In this document: in pieces, positions 28,118 to 40,374 of the stretch
Numbering within the stretch: the stretch's first letter is position 1
How the letters are laid out: the number at the start of each line of letters is the position of its first letter
NCBI GenBank assembly: GCA_030549495.1
Contig: JAUIRK010000288.1
Span: forward strand, 558,001-622,000
Source of the DNA: Nectonema munidae
Lineage: Eukaryota > Nematomorpha > Nectonematoida > Nectonematidae
DNA length: 64,000 nt
Direction of reading: 5' to 3'
Program-made: the position numbers and the translations under genes
The notes under the pieces: generated by a model
Databases searched by the model: none
What the model was told of the DNA's origin: nothing
The model's input: the letters and a program-made list of their open reading frames with translations, nothing else

Positions 28118-29038
28118 CAGGTTTAATCGATTTTTTGACAGGTTTTATTGATTTCATAAAAAATGAATATCACCATTAAATTCTGCATACTTGAAATGTA
28201 TAAAAAACTTTTTATAAGAATAAAAATTTTAATTTTGGCATGGGCTGTCATATTTAAATTATTCTTCAGGTTTGCCTGATTTTTATAATAAAAAAAAGGA
28301 ATATCACCAGTAAACACAGCATATTTGAAAATGGGTATACATGTGTAAAAAACTTTATATAATTATTTAGATAAAAAGTTCCTTTTTGAGATGAGCTGTC
28401 ACATTTAGATCAATTTTTTGACAGGTTTGATTGATTTTCATAAAAAAATGAATATCACCACCGAATTCAGCTTACTTGAAAATGGGTATATATGTGTAAA
28501 AACTTTATATAATTATTTAGATAAAAATTTCTTTTTTTGAGATGAGCTGTCATATGTAAATCACTTTTTTGTCAGATTTAAATGATTTTCATGAAAAAAA
28601 GAATATCACCACTGAATTCAGCATGCTTGAAAATGGGTATATATGTGTAAAAAACATATAATTATTTTGATAAAAGGCTTTTTTTGAGATGAGCTGTCAC
28701 ATTTAGATCAATTTTTGACAGGTTTGATGGATTTTCATAAAAAATAAATATCACCACTGAATTCAGCATATTTGAAAATGGGTATACATGTGTAAAAAAC
28801 TTTATATACTTATTTAGATAAAAAGTTCCTTTTTGAGATGAGCTGTCACATTTAGATCAATTTTTTGGCATGTTTGATTGATTTTCATAAAAAATGAAAA
28901 TCACCACTGAATTCAGCATATTTGAAAATGGGTATACATGTGTAAAAAACTTTATACTTATTTAGATAAAAAGTTCCTTTTTGAGATGAGCTGTCACATT
29001 TAAATAAATTTTTTGACAGGTTTGATTGATTTTGGTCA
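28118..29038 (+). repeat. Tandem array B, about six units of about 150 bp
   Basis: The phrase GACAGGTTTGATTGATTTTC recurs near 28138, 28266, 28420, 28570, 28717, 28868 and 29016. Each is followed by AATATCACCACTGAATTCAG, GAAAATGGGTATACATGTG and GAGATGAGCTGTCACATTTA. It ends abruptly at GGTCACGGCC, where a short GC-rich segment (29031-29080) follows. The sequence differs from array A but the period is the same. Confidence 0.82.
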
Positions 29039-29249
29039 CGGCCTCTTTAGACGCGGGCCTAGCTACTCCTCTGGTTCGGCACATATAAAAAATTTTAAAT
29101 TGAAATGCTGCTGTCAACATATAAAGTGTTTATATTTTAAAAACATCCTGAATATACTTTTGAGATGTACATGAGATAAGTTATAATGCTATAAATAATA
29201 ATTCTGTAATTTAATAACATCTATCTGTCCTATATAGAAAATTTAAATC

Positions 29250-29497
29250 GATACAGTTTAATTTTTTTGTTTAAACTCTAAACACAAAACGGAATAGTTG
29301 GAAATTTTATATGGTGTTTCAGATTATAAATAATTTTTCAACATAAAAATGTCTAAATATAATATGTTTAAATGCTAAATATTTTCCTTTCAATGTAATT
29401 TTAGGTGTAAAATGTTTAGGTTTTAAACATTATTTAAACACAAAAATAACCAAACACCTAATACTGTGTTTAAATTCTAAACGCACTTTTTACAGTG
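29250..29497 (+). mobile_element. Right terminus of a CACTG-ended element with subterminal repeats
   Basis: Ends AACGCACTTTTTACAGTG, the mirror of the termini at 4251, 50226 and 51903. The inner part repeats palindromic words (GTTTAAACTCTAAACAC, TGTTTAGGTTTTAAACA, GTGTTTAAATTCTAAACG). Subterminal repeats of this kind are usual in CACTA-type elements. No left end was found nearby. Confidence 0.5.
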
Positions 29498-29624
29498 TGC
29501 TCAAATAACAATATATATACAAGATTAAATTTATAAGTTATCTTAAAAAATTCAAAAATATCAAAACAGCGGTTTCCAACTAAAAGAAACAACTTGTCTC
29601 ACTTCACGCCCATATTGAATGCCT

Positions 29625-29661
29625 CAAAAACGAGTGTTAGTGCAACACTAACACAAAAGGG
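29625..29661 (-). mobile_element. Possible partner terminus with TTAGTG hairpin
   Basis: On the minus strand it begins CCCTTTTGTGTTAGTGTTGC and folds as GTGTTAGTGCAACACTAACAC; the flank reads TTAT where TTAA would be expected. Weak support for a 5.2-kb TTAA-type element from 24432 to 29661 enclosing both 150-bp arrays. Confidence 0.25.
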
Positions 29662-29789
29662 TTATTCTTCTCACAGGTTTATTATTATTATTATTTAAAA
29701 AATAGATTTAATATTATATTAATATTCAAATTTTTAATAACCCCGATGCATAAAGTAAAATTTGTACATTTTTTTGCTCAAACCACAGT

Positions 29790-32550
29790 GATTTTTTGTT
29801 TCACTTAGATTATCGTCATAGAAATGATCCTAACTTTATTGTAAATTGTTCTTTTAAAGGGTGTGGTGTTTCTTTCAGGAATTATAATGCTTTTAGGAAA
29901 CATTGTAATCGCAAACATTTAGGTATATCAGACAGCTATGATCATCACGATCCGCTTTACGATGACTTAAATGTTGAATGTTCAAGGTTAGAAACAGGAA
30001 ATGATTATGATTCAGCATTTTTTTATTGAATTTAAGAGCCAAGTTGAACTTAAGTCAGTCTTCTATTTCAAATATCATTTCACTTACTCAAAATTTGTTT
30101 GATAAAAAAATGGAAAGGTTATTCACTAAAATGAGCACTTTTGATATAGATTTAGTTAAGATAAATCAATTGAAACTTTCTTTTGATAACAATTTATTTA
30201 ATGGATTGAAGACCGACTATTCACAGAATAAAATTTTCAAGGAAAAGTTTTTTTTAAACGAACCTAAGACTGTTAAAATAGGAGAAGAAAATGTAAAATC
30301 CTTTGTTAGAGACATAACTGCTTTTTACGTACCATTTTTAAAACAGCTTGAGAATTTACTCAATTATTTTGAAATAACTGACTTAACTTTTCCCAAAGTA
30401 AATGAATTTTTGCCACAAATGTTAGATATTTTTAATGGAAATTATTTTCTTAATTCTGATAATACTTGTTCAAATACTTTATATTTTGCAAAAAAAAGTG
30501 TAGTTTTAGGAAAACCTATAAACGTAGGAGATGTTTTTTTAATAGATTTTGTTTATATATGTGGACCTAAGTTGGTTTACTTGGAAGAAATTTTTGTAGA
30601 CGGAGAAATAAGAGTTTATATAGGATATGAATTGAAGGTTAAAGAGTTTAAACCACACTTTAATTCTTTCTTGTGTGAGAAGTTTCAGAGTAAATGTATT
30701 TTTGACATGAAAAACTTGACTTATAATTGGCCTCAGTTAATACATTCCTTGGGGGAAATGATGTACTATGTTACTTTGATTAATGTAGATTTTTGCTGTG
30801 AATAGTCGTTCTTTTTTCTCCAAGCATACTATAAGATGAATACTCTCAAATTACTGGCTGAAAGCATTACTCCAAAATGACAACAGAAGAATTGGTAAAC
30901 ACACTAAAAGAAACATTCACAGAGGATGTTTTGAAAAAGTTTTCAGGTAAAAATATTTATTTTTTATGAATATCGTTTTTAACATTTAAACCCAATTTTA
31001 GAAAATGAAGTTGACGGATTTGTTTTTATGAACTTGGAAACTTTCGAAATGCGTGAAGTAGTTGGAAATAAATTTGGGCATCTTAAAAAACTTGACATGC
31101 TAGTTTCATATGTTAAAAGTAAAAATTTGAATACTTTAAATGGCATTTCTAAAGTTTCCATAAATGAAATTTCATCAAATTCTGCTTCTTTATTACAAAA
31201 CTTGACTAACGAAAAACATGCAGAAAATATTACAGCAAAAAATCTGCCTAAACTATCTCAGTACATAGAAAATTATTTGAGAAAAAGGGAAGTTTTGAAA
31301 ATTTTTGATAAAATGATCGAAGAAATATCATTTCATGCTTTGAGCGACGATTGTTTGAGGACAAAAAAAGATTACAACACATTCGGACAATTGATGCATC
31401 AAAAATATCCATGTATATGTTTTCCACATGGGAAAAATCCTTGGGTAATTTTATATTTATTCATGAAAATATAAATGTTTGTCTTTCAGACTTTTTTTAC
31501 AGCGAAGTTGTCGCAAAAAGTAAGAAATTTGCGGTGGAAGTGGAAAAATTCACCATCAACAAAAAAAGAAAAATTCCAAAAGAACAACGAGAGAATTTTT
31601 TAATTGTGATCAAAAAGGTATGATAATAACTTTTCCTTATTTTTCGGAAATTATATTTGTTTTTTTAGAAGAATTTAGCGAATGTTCATTGAATGATGCT
31701 CAAGAAGTGTTGGATTCTTTTGAAAACTTAAATAGAGATAGAGAAAATTTTGTTCTGCTCTTAAAATAACTTTTCGAAGAAGAAGAAACGCAGTAGAAGC
31801 TATGATTGGAGAAAATGTATACTCTATAACTATAAAATTTTAATTTTTAAGAAGTTTGAAAAACGTAAGCTTTTTTTGTAATTTGTAATTTTATATATAT
31901 TCTTTATTTCTATTTAGATCGAGGAAGAATTTTACTTGATGAAGCCTGAGTTGAAAAAAGAAGCAATAAAAGAAAACTTGGACTGTTTTGTTTCAAAGAC
32001 TGAAAAATTGTTTAGAAATAAATTCTGATGTAAAAGTTTTTTTGTTTCTTCGGAAATGTATATATACATTAAGTATTTTTACAGGAGTTCCAAAGTTTAG
32101 AAGAATTCATGATTGAATATAAAATATTGAAAGTTTTAGAAAATAAGTTTAAAGTCAAGAAAAATCAAAACAAAGTTTTTTTAATGGAAGAGATAAAAGT
32201 AACTATATATTTTAATTTTTATAAGTATTCCATTATATTTTAGGAGTTTTTTGAAGAACTCTCAAAAAAAAATTTTAAACATAAACTCGCCACCCAAGCT
32301 CTTAATTTTTCTGGAAAGCAATCAAGTTTCAAAAATCAAAATAGTTGCCGATGGATTGATTTACACCTGTGATAAAGATATCAAGATGGCAATAACCTGG
32401 CTACTACAGATTTATTTTGTGTTTGACTTACACTATCCAAAAAGTTTTCAACTTTTGGGGTTTCTGCAAAAAGAAATTTTGGAGAATTCGAGTCCATTTA
32501 GTAAGGGATCAAACCTTATAAAATTTGAAAAATGTTATAAAGAAATTTGA
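29790..32550 (+). pseudogene. C2H2-finger / SAM-type gene copy with short introns, frame broken
   Basis: Likely splice acceptor at 29788-29789. Parts in order: C2H2 finger (CSFKGCGVSFRNYNAFRKHC, NRKH); a long region NLRAKLNLSQSSISNIISL to INVDFCCE (30026-30805); a SAM-like domain from an ATG at 30877 (ELVNTLKETFTEDVLKKF, NEVDGFVFMNLE, FGHLKKLDMLVSYVKS); KLSQYIENYLRKREVL; a C-terminal block YFVFDLHYPKSFQLLGFLQK. Clear GT-AG introns: 30947-31001, 31445-31489, 31618-31668, 31865-31917, 32199-32243. Known: this order of C2H2, SAM (SAMD3-like) and a C-terminal FVF..YP....F..FLQ block recurs in multi-copy animal genes of unknown role. Breaks include a T7 run near 30018-30024 and an A9 run near 32265, both homopolymers. 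A relative of the last exon lies inside the element at 50226-51903. Confidence 0.55.
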
Positions 32551-32599
32551 TCTGAAAACCGATTTTTTTCTATATATTGAAAGTAGTTTGAATAAAGTT

Positions 32600-34288
32600 T
32601 TTAGACTCATTTTTTTATAACATTTTTAAGCTTAAATTTGAGTCAGAATTACAGGGAACGAGATCTGCTAAAGAAACTTCTTCCTCATTATTATCATCAT
32701 CTATATTATCAGAAAACATAAGCATCACAAAACCACTGTGTTTGAAACATTTTGTAATTGTATCAATTTTTACATTTTGCCAAGCCAAATCAACCCCTTT
32801 GATAGCATCAAAAATAGTAATGGATTTTGTCAATTCAACAACACTCAAACTTTTATCCATTTTAGCCAATAAATTTGTCATGAGCATTTTTCGATAACAC
32901 GTTTTAAACAATCTTATTATGCCTAAATCGAGTGACTGAACAAAATTTGTTGTGTTTTAATGGAAAAAATTTTAAACAAATGTTTCTAAGCTCTACATCA
33001 GGTGTATGTGATGTAGCATTATCCAAAATAAGTAAAAAATTTCGTTTTTCACGCATCATTTTTTATTAACTTCCAGTATCCAAATTTAAAATATTTTTGA
33101 TGTCATCCAAGCTTTACAGTTGGAAAAATAAATCACTGGCAAGTCTTTAATTTGATATTTTTAAAACACGTGGCTTCTTTGATTTACACATTACCAATTG
33201 TTTCAGTTTCTCACCAGACGCACTACAAGCAAACATAATAATTAAACATTCTTTGGGAATTTTTACTCCATTTTTGGATGATATTTAGCAGCCGAAGTTT
33301 TTTCAGGTAGAGCGCGAAAATAAAGTGCCGTCTCATCGCAATTAAATATGTTACTCAAATCATAACCATTAATTATGCCATCTAAAGGAGAAAACAAATC
33401 TTTGAATACTGCACTATCAACGCTTGCTTTTTCACCATAAATTGCATACGACTTGGTAGAGTACCGAGTTTTCCAAGAAGTCAACCATCCAGAAGAAGCC
33501 TTAAAATCAGAATTGCCTAAAACAGCAGCAAATTCAGTTGCTTTCGATTGAATACTTGGGCCAGAAAGTGGAAAGTTTTTTGCTCGTGCTCGTTAAAACG
33601 ATTCCCACGTTAATTTGTTCAACTTATCAAATTTATAAAGGCTATCAAAGCGTTTTTTGCTCACAGAATCATTGTTTTGATACTGTTGTAGATAAACATC
33701 AGCTTTTTTTAAAATATCAGAAACTGTGCTTGTACCAACTCCGTACTTTTCACTCAACATTTTTTGTGTTGGCGTAGGTGTCATTTTAAAATCATTTATT
33801 CGCTTAATCTTTGACTCAGGGTCAAGCTCTCGACGAGTACGTTTTTTTTAGGTGTATTCATCTTGAAATAAAAAGAATCAATTAGTGTAAATTAATCTAA
33901 AAAAAAGTTTTATAAAAATTTTGGAGTGTATAAAAAATATATATTAATAAATGTAAAAAATGTTCATAAAATTTTGAATAATTTTTATACTATTTTTTGA
34001 TGAATTTTAATATTAATTTTATTTTTCAATAAAAAAAATTGATGAAATAATTATATATTTGCAACTTATTACAATAATACTAAAACCTATCTAAAATAAA
34101 TTTTATTTTACAAAAAATTTTAAAGACTTCATTTAGATTATACCTTTAGACCGGTTTAAAGAAAAAAAGCCGGTATACAAAGAATAAATTTATCATAGTT
34201 TTAATATAAATTTTTTTGGACTTCTTAAATTGTTCGATTTAGTGAAAAATCCGGTTTTGTCAAAGGCCGGTATATAGAGATTACACTG
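32600..34288 (-). mobile_element. pogo/Tigger transposon, decayed, with one terminus and flanking TA
   Basis: Minus strand. The terminus at 34288 reads CAGTGTAATCTCTATATACC and is flanked by TA (34289-34290), the mariner-superfamily target. The word CCGGT or ACCGG recurs four times in the subterminal 140 bp (near 34151, 34172, 34250, 34268), probable transposase sites. Coding pieces, in order: KRTRRELDPESKIKRINDF, HTH with PTPTQKMLSEKYGVGTSTVS, SYAIYGEKASVDSAVFKDLF, NIFNCDETALYFRALPEKT (first Asp of DDE_1), LLILDNATSHTPDVELRN (second Asp). Several stops and frame changes separate them. The other terminus near 32600 is missing. Confidence 0.75.
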
Positions 34289-34290
34289 TA

Positions 34291-34902
34291 TATAATTGTT
34301 ATATATAATAAATAAAAATTTGTGGATTTGTGAATAATATTTAAATTACAATAAAGTTAACGAGAAAATATATAAAATAATTTTTGGTGTCTTAAAGTGG
34401 ATTTGGTCATTCATAAAATCATGAACGGGAGTCAAGTCTTTGTTCATATAAAAAATTGAGGAAATTTTTCCAGACACTACATATGTTCATAGTTTAGTTT
34501 TTAGGACCATCTGTTATTTTGGTTTCCATTTCATACTTAGTAAATTTTGAGAATTTTCATCTTCACTCAAAATTCTTCACCATAACTATTCAGTTTTGCA
34601 TATTTTGTATATGAATTTTATTTTACTTGAGAAAGAGAATATAGTACTTAAGAAACACCATCATCATAAATGAAATTTGAATGGCAAACACGCACAATAT
34701 TCAAAAGAAGTATATACCAATATAGCATTTTCACTTTAAGATTTTTTTTACTTTAAGTGTATATTATTAAATATTAAGTTTGTTTTTTTTGCTCAATTTT
34801 TTTTGAAATATTTGTACATTTTACTTAGTATATAAATATGGGGTTTATAGCATATGTAAATTAGTTTTTAGAACAATTTACGGCAGAATTCATATTTTAT
34901 GA
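34291..34902. other. AT-rich spacer
   Basis: No gene or element recognised. Confidence 0.45.
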
Positions 34903-34910
34903 GTAAAAGC

Positions 34911-37553
34911 CAGGGTTTTGGAGTCGGGAATTTTTTTGCGACTCCCGACTCCGACTCTGGTAAACAAAAATTTCCGACTCCCGTCTCCGAATCCGGTGCA
35001 TGAACATTTCCGACTCCAGCTACGACTCCCACTCCGTTACGTAAAATTTACGACTCCAATTCCGACTCCGACTTAGGTAAACCAAAATTTTCGACTACAA
35101 CTCCTACTCCAGAAAACATTAAATTTTAACTGTGACTTTAGAGTACATAAAGCGTTACTTCGATTTAGACTCGAGCAATCAATTAATATTTATACTTATT
35201 CCGATTTCTTCATTGAAAGAAAAGTTGGCTCCATTTTTGTAAAAATTGTCTCCAAATCAAACAAAATTTTAACTTTAAATCTAGTCAACAAATTTTCTTT
35301 AAATATCATTTTTATCTATACCATTTTTAGTTCTAAACGGTCTTTTTTAAATTCTAAAGTGTCTTTTTTAAATTCTAAAGTGTCTTTTTCAAATTCGAAA
35401 GTGTCTTTTTTTTAATTCTAAAGTGTCTTTTTCAAATTCTAAGGTGTCTTTTTCAAATTCTAAAGTGTCTTTTTCAAATTCTAAAGTGTCTTTTTCAAAT
35501 TCTAAAGTGTCTTTTTCAAATTCTAAAGTGTCTTTTTCAAATTCTAAAGTGTCTTTTTTTAATTCTAAAGTGTCTTCTTTAAATTCTAAAGTGCCTTTTT
35601 TAAATTCTAAAGTGTCTTTTTTAAATTGTAAAGTGTCTTTTTAAAATTCTAAAGTGTCTCTTTTGATTTTACTTTTCTGAATAAGCTTTAAAGTCTTGTT
35701 TCTTAATAAATGCGCGTAATATTTTGTGCGATTGTAAGGTTTTGTAGACGTGTTAAAAGATACACTGATAATTTTCTAATTCTCCTCCTCTATTCAAGTC
35801 TTTTTTAATTCGATGCAACTAGCAGTTTATTTATAGACAAGTTTTTAACTCTTCAATTTTTGCCTTCTGCATAGATTGTTTTTATATTATAGTAACATAG
35901 AAATAAAAATTTTTTTAGTTTGTATCGAAAGTTTCAACTAAGCAAAAAAGTGAATTTTAAAACTTAGTTTCGAAAAACGTTTTACATCCATTTTAATATC
36001 CATTATATAATGAAAAAAAGTGTTCACACAAACTTTTTTATTATCATTCAAGTAATTTAAAGCAAAAACAATATTTCATATTTTATGAAGAAATAGAAAC
36101 TCCCATTTGCTCTTTTTGTATGTTACGTAGTGCATGTACAGTGTAGCTTTTGCTTTCCTCGCTGTATATTGAGGAAACAGCTTTTTTGATCACTATATTT
36201 TTGTAAAACTCATTTATATGTTATAATTGTAAGTTATTTTTTAAAATAACGTTTTCGTCAAGTTTGAACATATTAAAAACTATTATAAACTAGTTCATTT
36301 TATTATAAATTTGCAATAAAAAATAATTTAGAATTTCGATCAATATTTTCAACTTCTTCAAGAGGGAAATAAAAAGATTTCTTAAAGTTGCTGATTTTTG
36401 AAGTCTTTCTTTCTCAACCTTTTGTCGCTTTTGCAAACTTTCTCTATCATTCAAAATTTTTTCGTAGTCATCTTCAGAACTTGTTGATGGCACGTTCATT
36501 GAATTAGATAAAAAATCACTTATATACTCGCTATCTTCTATTTCAGTTCCTCTATCAATTCCTTTTTTCTTAGTCAAACAAAAACTTTTTGGCTAGATTT
36601 TGTTGCATTTCGTTCAGACAAACTCTGTACATTGGATCAAGGTAGACGGCTGCCAATAGTACATCACAATCGAAGAGCTTAACTTCTCGTCCTAACATAG
36701 AGGCTTTAATTTCTTCTGCTAGAAAACCTCCGATTTTGGTCAAAGTGAAAATTAACATTTTCCATTCTTTCACAAAAAGCCCTACAGTCAAATCTGAACT
36801 TTGTAACTTTTTAGTAACGTTGAATGGATGATATAATATATTCGTGAGTCCTTGAACTTGACTCCAGTGATAATAATCGGGCATTGTCTATCTATAAGTT
36901 TTAGTCCTTTTCTGACCTTTCTTTGTGGAATGTTTTTGGCTTTAATTTCAATTAAAAGAAAGTCGAAAAGTAGACTGGACATAGGGAACGACTTCTGCTG
37001 CAATATTTCCAGCACTAAACCGTGTATTCAAAAAATAGTGGGAAAAAATCAATCTCGAAAATTGCCCTAATATGTATAAATTTAAATTTAAATTTTTTTA
37101 TAATATAGTAAAAAAACTGTGGTTTTGTTAAATTAATTTTGAATAGATTCATATAAAAATAAGAAATCAAACTCATAAGTTGGGTATAAAATTCTTACCT
37201 TTTCTTTATCGTAGAATTGAGTACATTAAAATTTGTATCATAATAAAAATGATTTGAAGTTCACTTTGAACAAAATCAATTTTATTATTCAGAAAATATA
37301 ATGTAAATATAATTTCAAGTGGTAAGGGGTGGTATACGAAAATATAGAGAATTCAAATTCCAAAGTGGTGTGGAAAAAAAATTGAGAAACACTTATTAAT
37401 CGCTGCACAATAAAAAAGTAGAGTTTCAATTAACCGGAGTCGGAGTCACAAAATTTTCTACGACTCCGACTCAACCGACTCCGACTCAAAAAGTGCGACT
37501 CAAAAAGTGCGACTCCACCGGCTCCGACCCCCGACTCCGACTCCACAACCCTC
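34911..37553 (-). mobile_element. hAT transposon of the GGAGTCGG-ended family, decayed
   Basis: Ends CAGGGTTTTGGAGTCGGG (left) and, reverse-complemented, GAGGGTTGTGGAGTCGGAG (right). Both ends carry runs of the word CCGACTC/CGACTCCG. Flanks GTAAAAGC and GTTAAAAC are a plausible worn 8-bp duplication. Minus-strand transposase pieces lie at 36290-37015: EILQQKSFPMSSLLF, GFLAEEIKASMLGREVKLFD, DVLLAAVYLDPMYRVCLNEM (hAT AxxLDPRY region), and the acidic linker YISDFLSNSMNVPSTSSEDD. The dimerisation tail and the N-terminal half are missing. A minisatellite occupies 35325-35662. A shorter relative is at 61786-62604. Confidence 0.7.
35325..35662 (+). repeat. 21-bp minisatellite, about 16 units
   Basis: The unit TTTTTCAAATTCTAAAGTGTC is repeated head to tail with few changes (the C to T in TTTTTTAAATTC is the commonest). 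It lies inside the hAT element, on the side away from its coding pieces. Confidence 0.9.
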
Positions 37554-37894
37554 GTTAAAACACTAAAAAACTACATTTATTCTAATTTACCTTTAATGTA
37601 CAAATAAGAAGTATATGTGATCATAAACTTAGGAAAATTTATGTTAAAATTATGCAAAAGTTAAAAAAATTATTCAAAAATAATTTATGTGTTTTTTACA
37701 AAAGCACTTTAAAGTTTTAGAACAAGCACACATTTGACTAAAATTTGTAAAAGAGTGAAATTAGAAAATGTATTCGTATCGGTCCGATTAAATCAAGTAT
37801 ACTATATAAAGCAGGCAGTTAGTTAGTGCTTTAATCTTTTTTGTGTCTTTGATTTCACTTCGCATAAAAGATCTCTCAGCTTTATTATCCTTTT

Positions 37895-38790
37895 CTCACT
37901 TAAAATGCGTGAAAGTATTTCAACTGAAAAAAAGAAAACTCTTGTATAGACTTAGTAATAGTGTTGGAAGATGGTTTGTGCATGAAAGACGCTGCTGACA
38001 TTTTATTTTTAAAATACTCCTCAGCCAAGTCTATAGGATAAAAGATGGAGGCATAAAGTAAGTTTATTTAATGATAAAAAAACTCAATTAAATCGAGAAA
38101 CTCGTTGAAGAAAAGTCTACAATCACATTACATGAAAGAGAAGCTAAAAGGCAAATATAATTTTGAATCAAGTTTAATAACTCCTATTCACTAGTGAATA
38201 AAATTAAAATTACATTAAAAAAGTCTTGCAGCGAAATTGAAGCCGTCAACATGGAAAGGAGTACAAACTTAAGACAAGAATACGCTTTAAAGGAGCTATA
38301 ACTGCTATACTTAACAAAGGATTCAACAACATTACGCTTCTCTTAGCAAAAGTCTTTTTTTTACATTATAAATCCTATAAATGTTCCGTCAACTCTAATT
38401 TTTAGAAGAACTTGTGGCACAGCTACCTGGAAATGATAAAGTTTTCTAGGTTATTATGGACAATGCTGCTGCTATACATAAAGCCCAAATAATAAAAGAT
38501 TTTTTAATGACAACAGTTCTTGAATAAAACTTCAGTTCCTCTCACCTTATCCGTGTAGGTTAAACCGTGTTGAAAACTGTTTTTCAAAAAAAAAAAAAAG
38601 GAAATTTAAGCAGCTTCTATCCACAAGAAACTGAACTTTGGAAATCAAGAAATAATTAAAGAAGGAATTAATACACTTATCATGGTTGATTTAAATCATT
38701 TTAACAGATACATGTTTTTTAACCTTAATCTTGCGATGGATGGAAAAGAGTATAATTCAAATTACTATCATTAACTTTCAATAATTTTTT
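37895..38790 (+). mobile_element. Tc1-like DDE_3 transposase remnant
   Basis: HTH-like piece VIVLEDGLCMKDAADILFLK followed by YSSAKSI. Further on VIMDNAAAIHKAQIIKDFL matches the second catalytic Asp region of DDE_3 (xxDNxxxH), then LNRVENCFSKKKK (LNPIE.xWS-like) and RYMFFNLNLAMDGKE (C-terminal H..C..G-like). Many stops and frame breaks. No termini were identified. Confidence 0.55.
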
Positions 38791-38799
38791 TAGGTATTT

Positions 38800-39800
38800 T
38801 TTTTTATACTTTTAGAAGTTTATTAAAAATTTTAAAAGAATCTTCTTTTATCATTATAACTATTTTATTTTTTATACAATATTGACAAAATAAACCGTTT
38901 ATATTTGTAGATTTTTACCCACATTTTGCATGTCATTTTGTTTTGAAAAAATTTCAATTTTTTTTTATAAATCTTTGAACAATATGCACAATTTTGTTAT
39001 TTTCACTATATTTTAGCGTGTAAAATGAAGAGTTAAGTATTTTTTTTTATTTTTTTGCATATTCATAATATATACCTAATATTTAAACATACTACGATGA
39101 AAAAATTTAGAATTTTTTTTAATTTTTTTAAAAATTATAACGAAAAATTCTATAAAAAAATTAAAAAAACTTATCCAATTTTCAATTTTAATACTTCATT
39201 TTAAAGAAAATTTTATACTGATCACGAAAATCTATAAATATTTTAAGTTTGAATTTTTTTAAATACTTTTTTTATCCTTTGAACTTGATAAAATGGCAAA
39301 AATTCGAAATTTGAGCGCAAAAAATATATAGAAGTAATTCGATTCATTTCAAACAAATTATATATTTAAAATCAACGTATTAAACTCTATTAGACTACAT
39401 TTCAAAATTTTATTTTTTTTTTAATTTTCGATTTTTCAGGCCGCTTCAAAATTATGACTTACACATATATTCAACAAATATACCAGTTTTATAAATTTTT
39501 AGATTACTCTTATTATTCTGAATAATAATATTTAGTTTATTTTGCCATAAATCTTTTGATTCAAAAAATTTTCATATATATTATATATACTTGTATACTG
39601 TACTTATTTTAACCAATCAAAAAATTCATTTGCATCGATCCAATTCAAGTTTGTTGATGGGTTTATTTATTCTTCTCAAGAAAGTTATTTAATTTGTTTG
39701 TTACTATTTCAAATCTATATTTTAATTTTTTTAATAAAACAAGGTTCTTTATTAAAGTTATTTTTTTAATTTATATAAAAATTATAAATTTTGTAATTTA
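38800..39800. other. AT-rich spacer, no gene seen
   Basis: Extreme AT content with stops in every frame. Confidence 0.5.
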
Positions 39801-39809
39801 GATTTCTAT

Positions 39810-40200
39810 AGATTGAATTATTGATGAGCGTTAATGGTTGTTAGGGTGCAGGACCGTCCTTAGGCCACTGCAACCTATGCGGCCGCATTGAGCCCCGCGC
39901 TTCCATAGGCCCCTTTTCTTTTTTTCAAAATCTTATTTCTCAGTTTTAATCTTTTTTCCTACCCACACTGGTCTCCGCGAAATCCATCTTGCATAGGGCC
40001 CCGCGAACTCTAGGGGCGGCCCTGTTAGGATGTACCTCTCAGCTTAACAGTTGAAGGTAAGGCGTTCGATCCTCAAGGCTCCCAACTCTTAAAAACAAAT
40101 TCACAAAAACTGTGATTAACCATTTTAAGCATAATGCGAGCATATAGCCATACGGCTGAAAGTGCTTTGATATCTCCAGCCAACCAACCACCTACCATAA
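39810..40200 (+). mobile_element. tRNA-like SINE candidate interrupted by a hAT miniature
   Basis: Leaving out the insert, ATTGATGAGCGTTAATGGTT leads into GATGTACCTCTCAGCTTAAC and CGTTCGATCCTCAAGG, the last resembling a polymerase III B box (GGTTCGAATCC). No cloverleaf with paired acceptor arms could be drawn, so it is not a working tRNA. A related phrase, TGGTTCGAATACC, occurs near 43331. Confidence 0.3.
39849..40024. mobile_element. hAT-type MITE, 176 bp, with 8-bp duplication
   Basis: Ends CAGGACCGTCCTTAGGCC and, reverse-complemented, CAGGGCCGCCCCTAGAG. Flanks TTAGGGTG (39841-39848) and TTAGGATG (40025-40032) match at 7 of 8 positions. GC-rich and non-coding. Confidence 0.8.
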
Positions 40201-40374
40201 TTACATATGATTTTTTTCATCCAATTTTTAATGGCGGTTTTTGATCTCTAATAATCATTTGAAATAATTTCTCTATATTTTCTCTCCTTAGCTATATTTT
40301 TATTTTTTCTTTATTTTAATAATTTTTACAAGCGTTTTTCTATATTTTTCTCATTCTTCCTGATTTTTCAAACA

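Noticed and set aside
24428-29661. A confirmed 5.2-kb piggyBac-like element
   Set aside because: Only one flank is TTAA, the ends agree weakly, and no transposase lies inside; kept only as a low-confidence idea.
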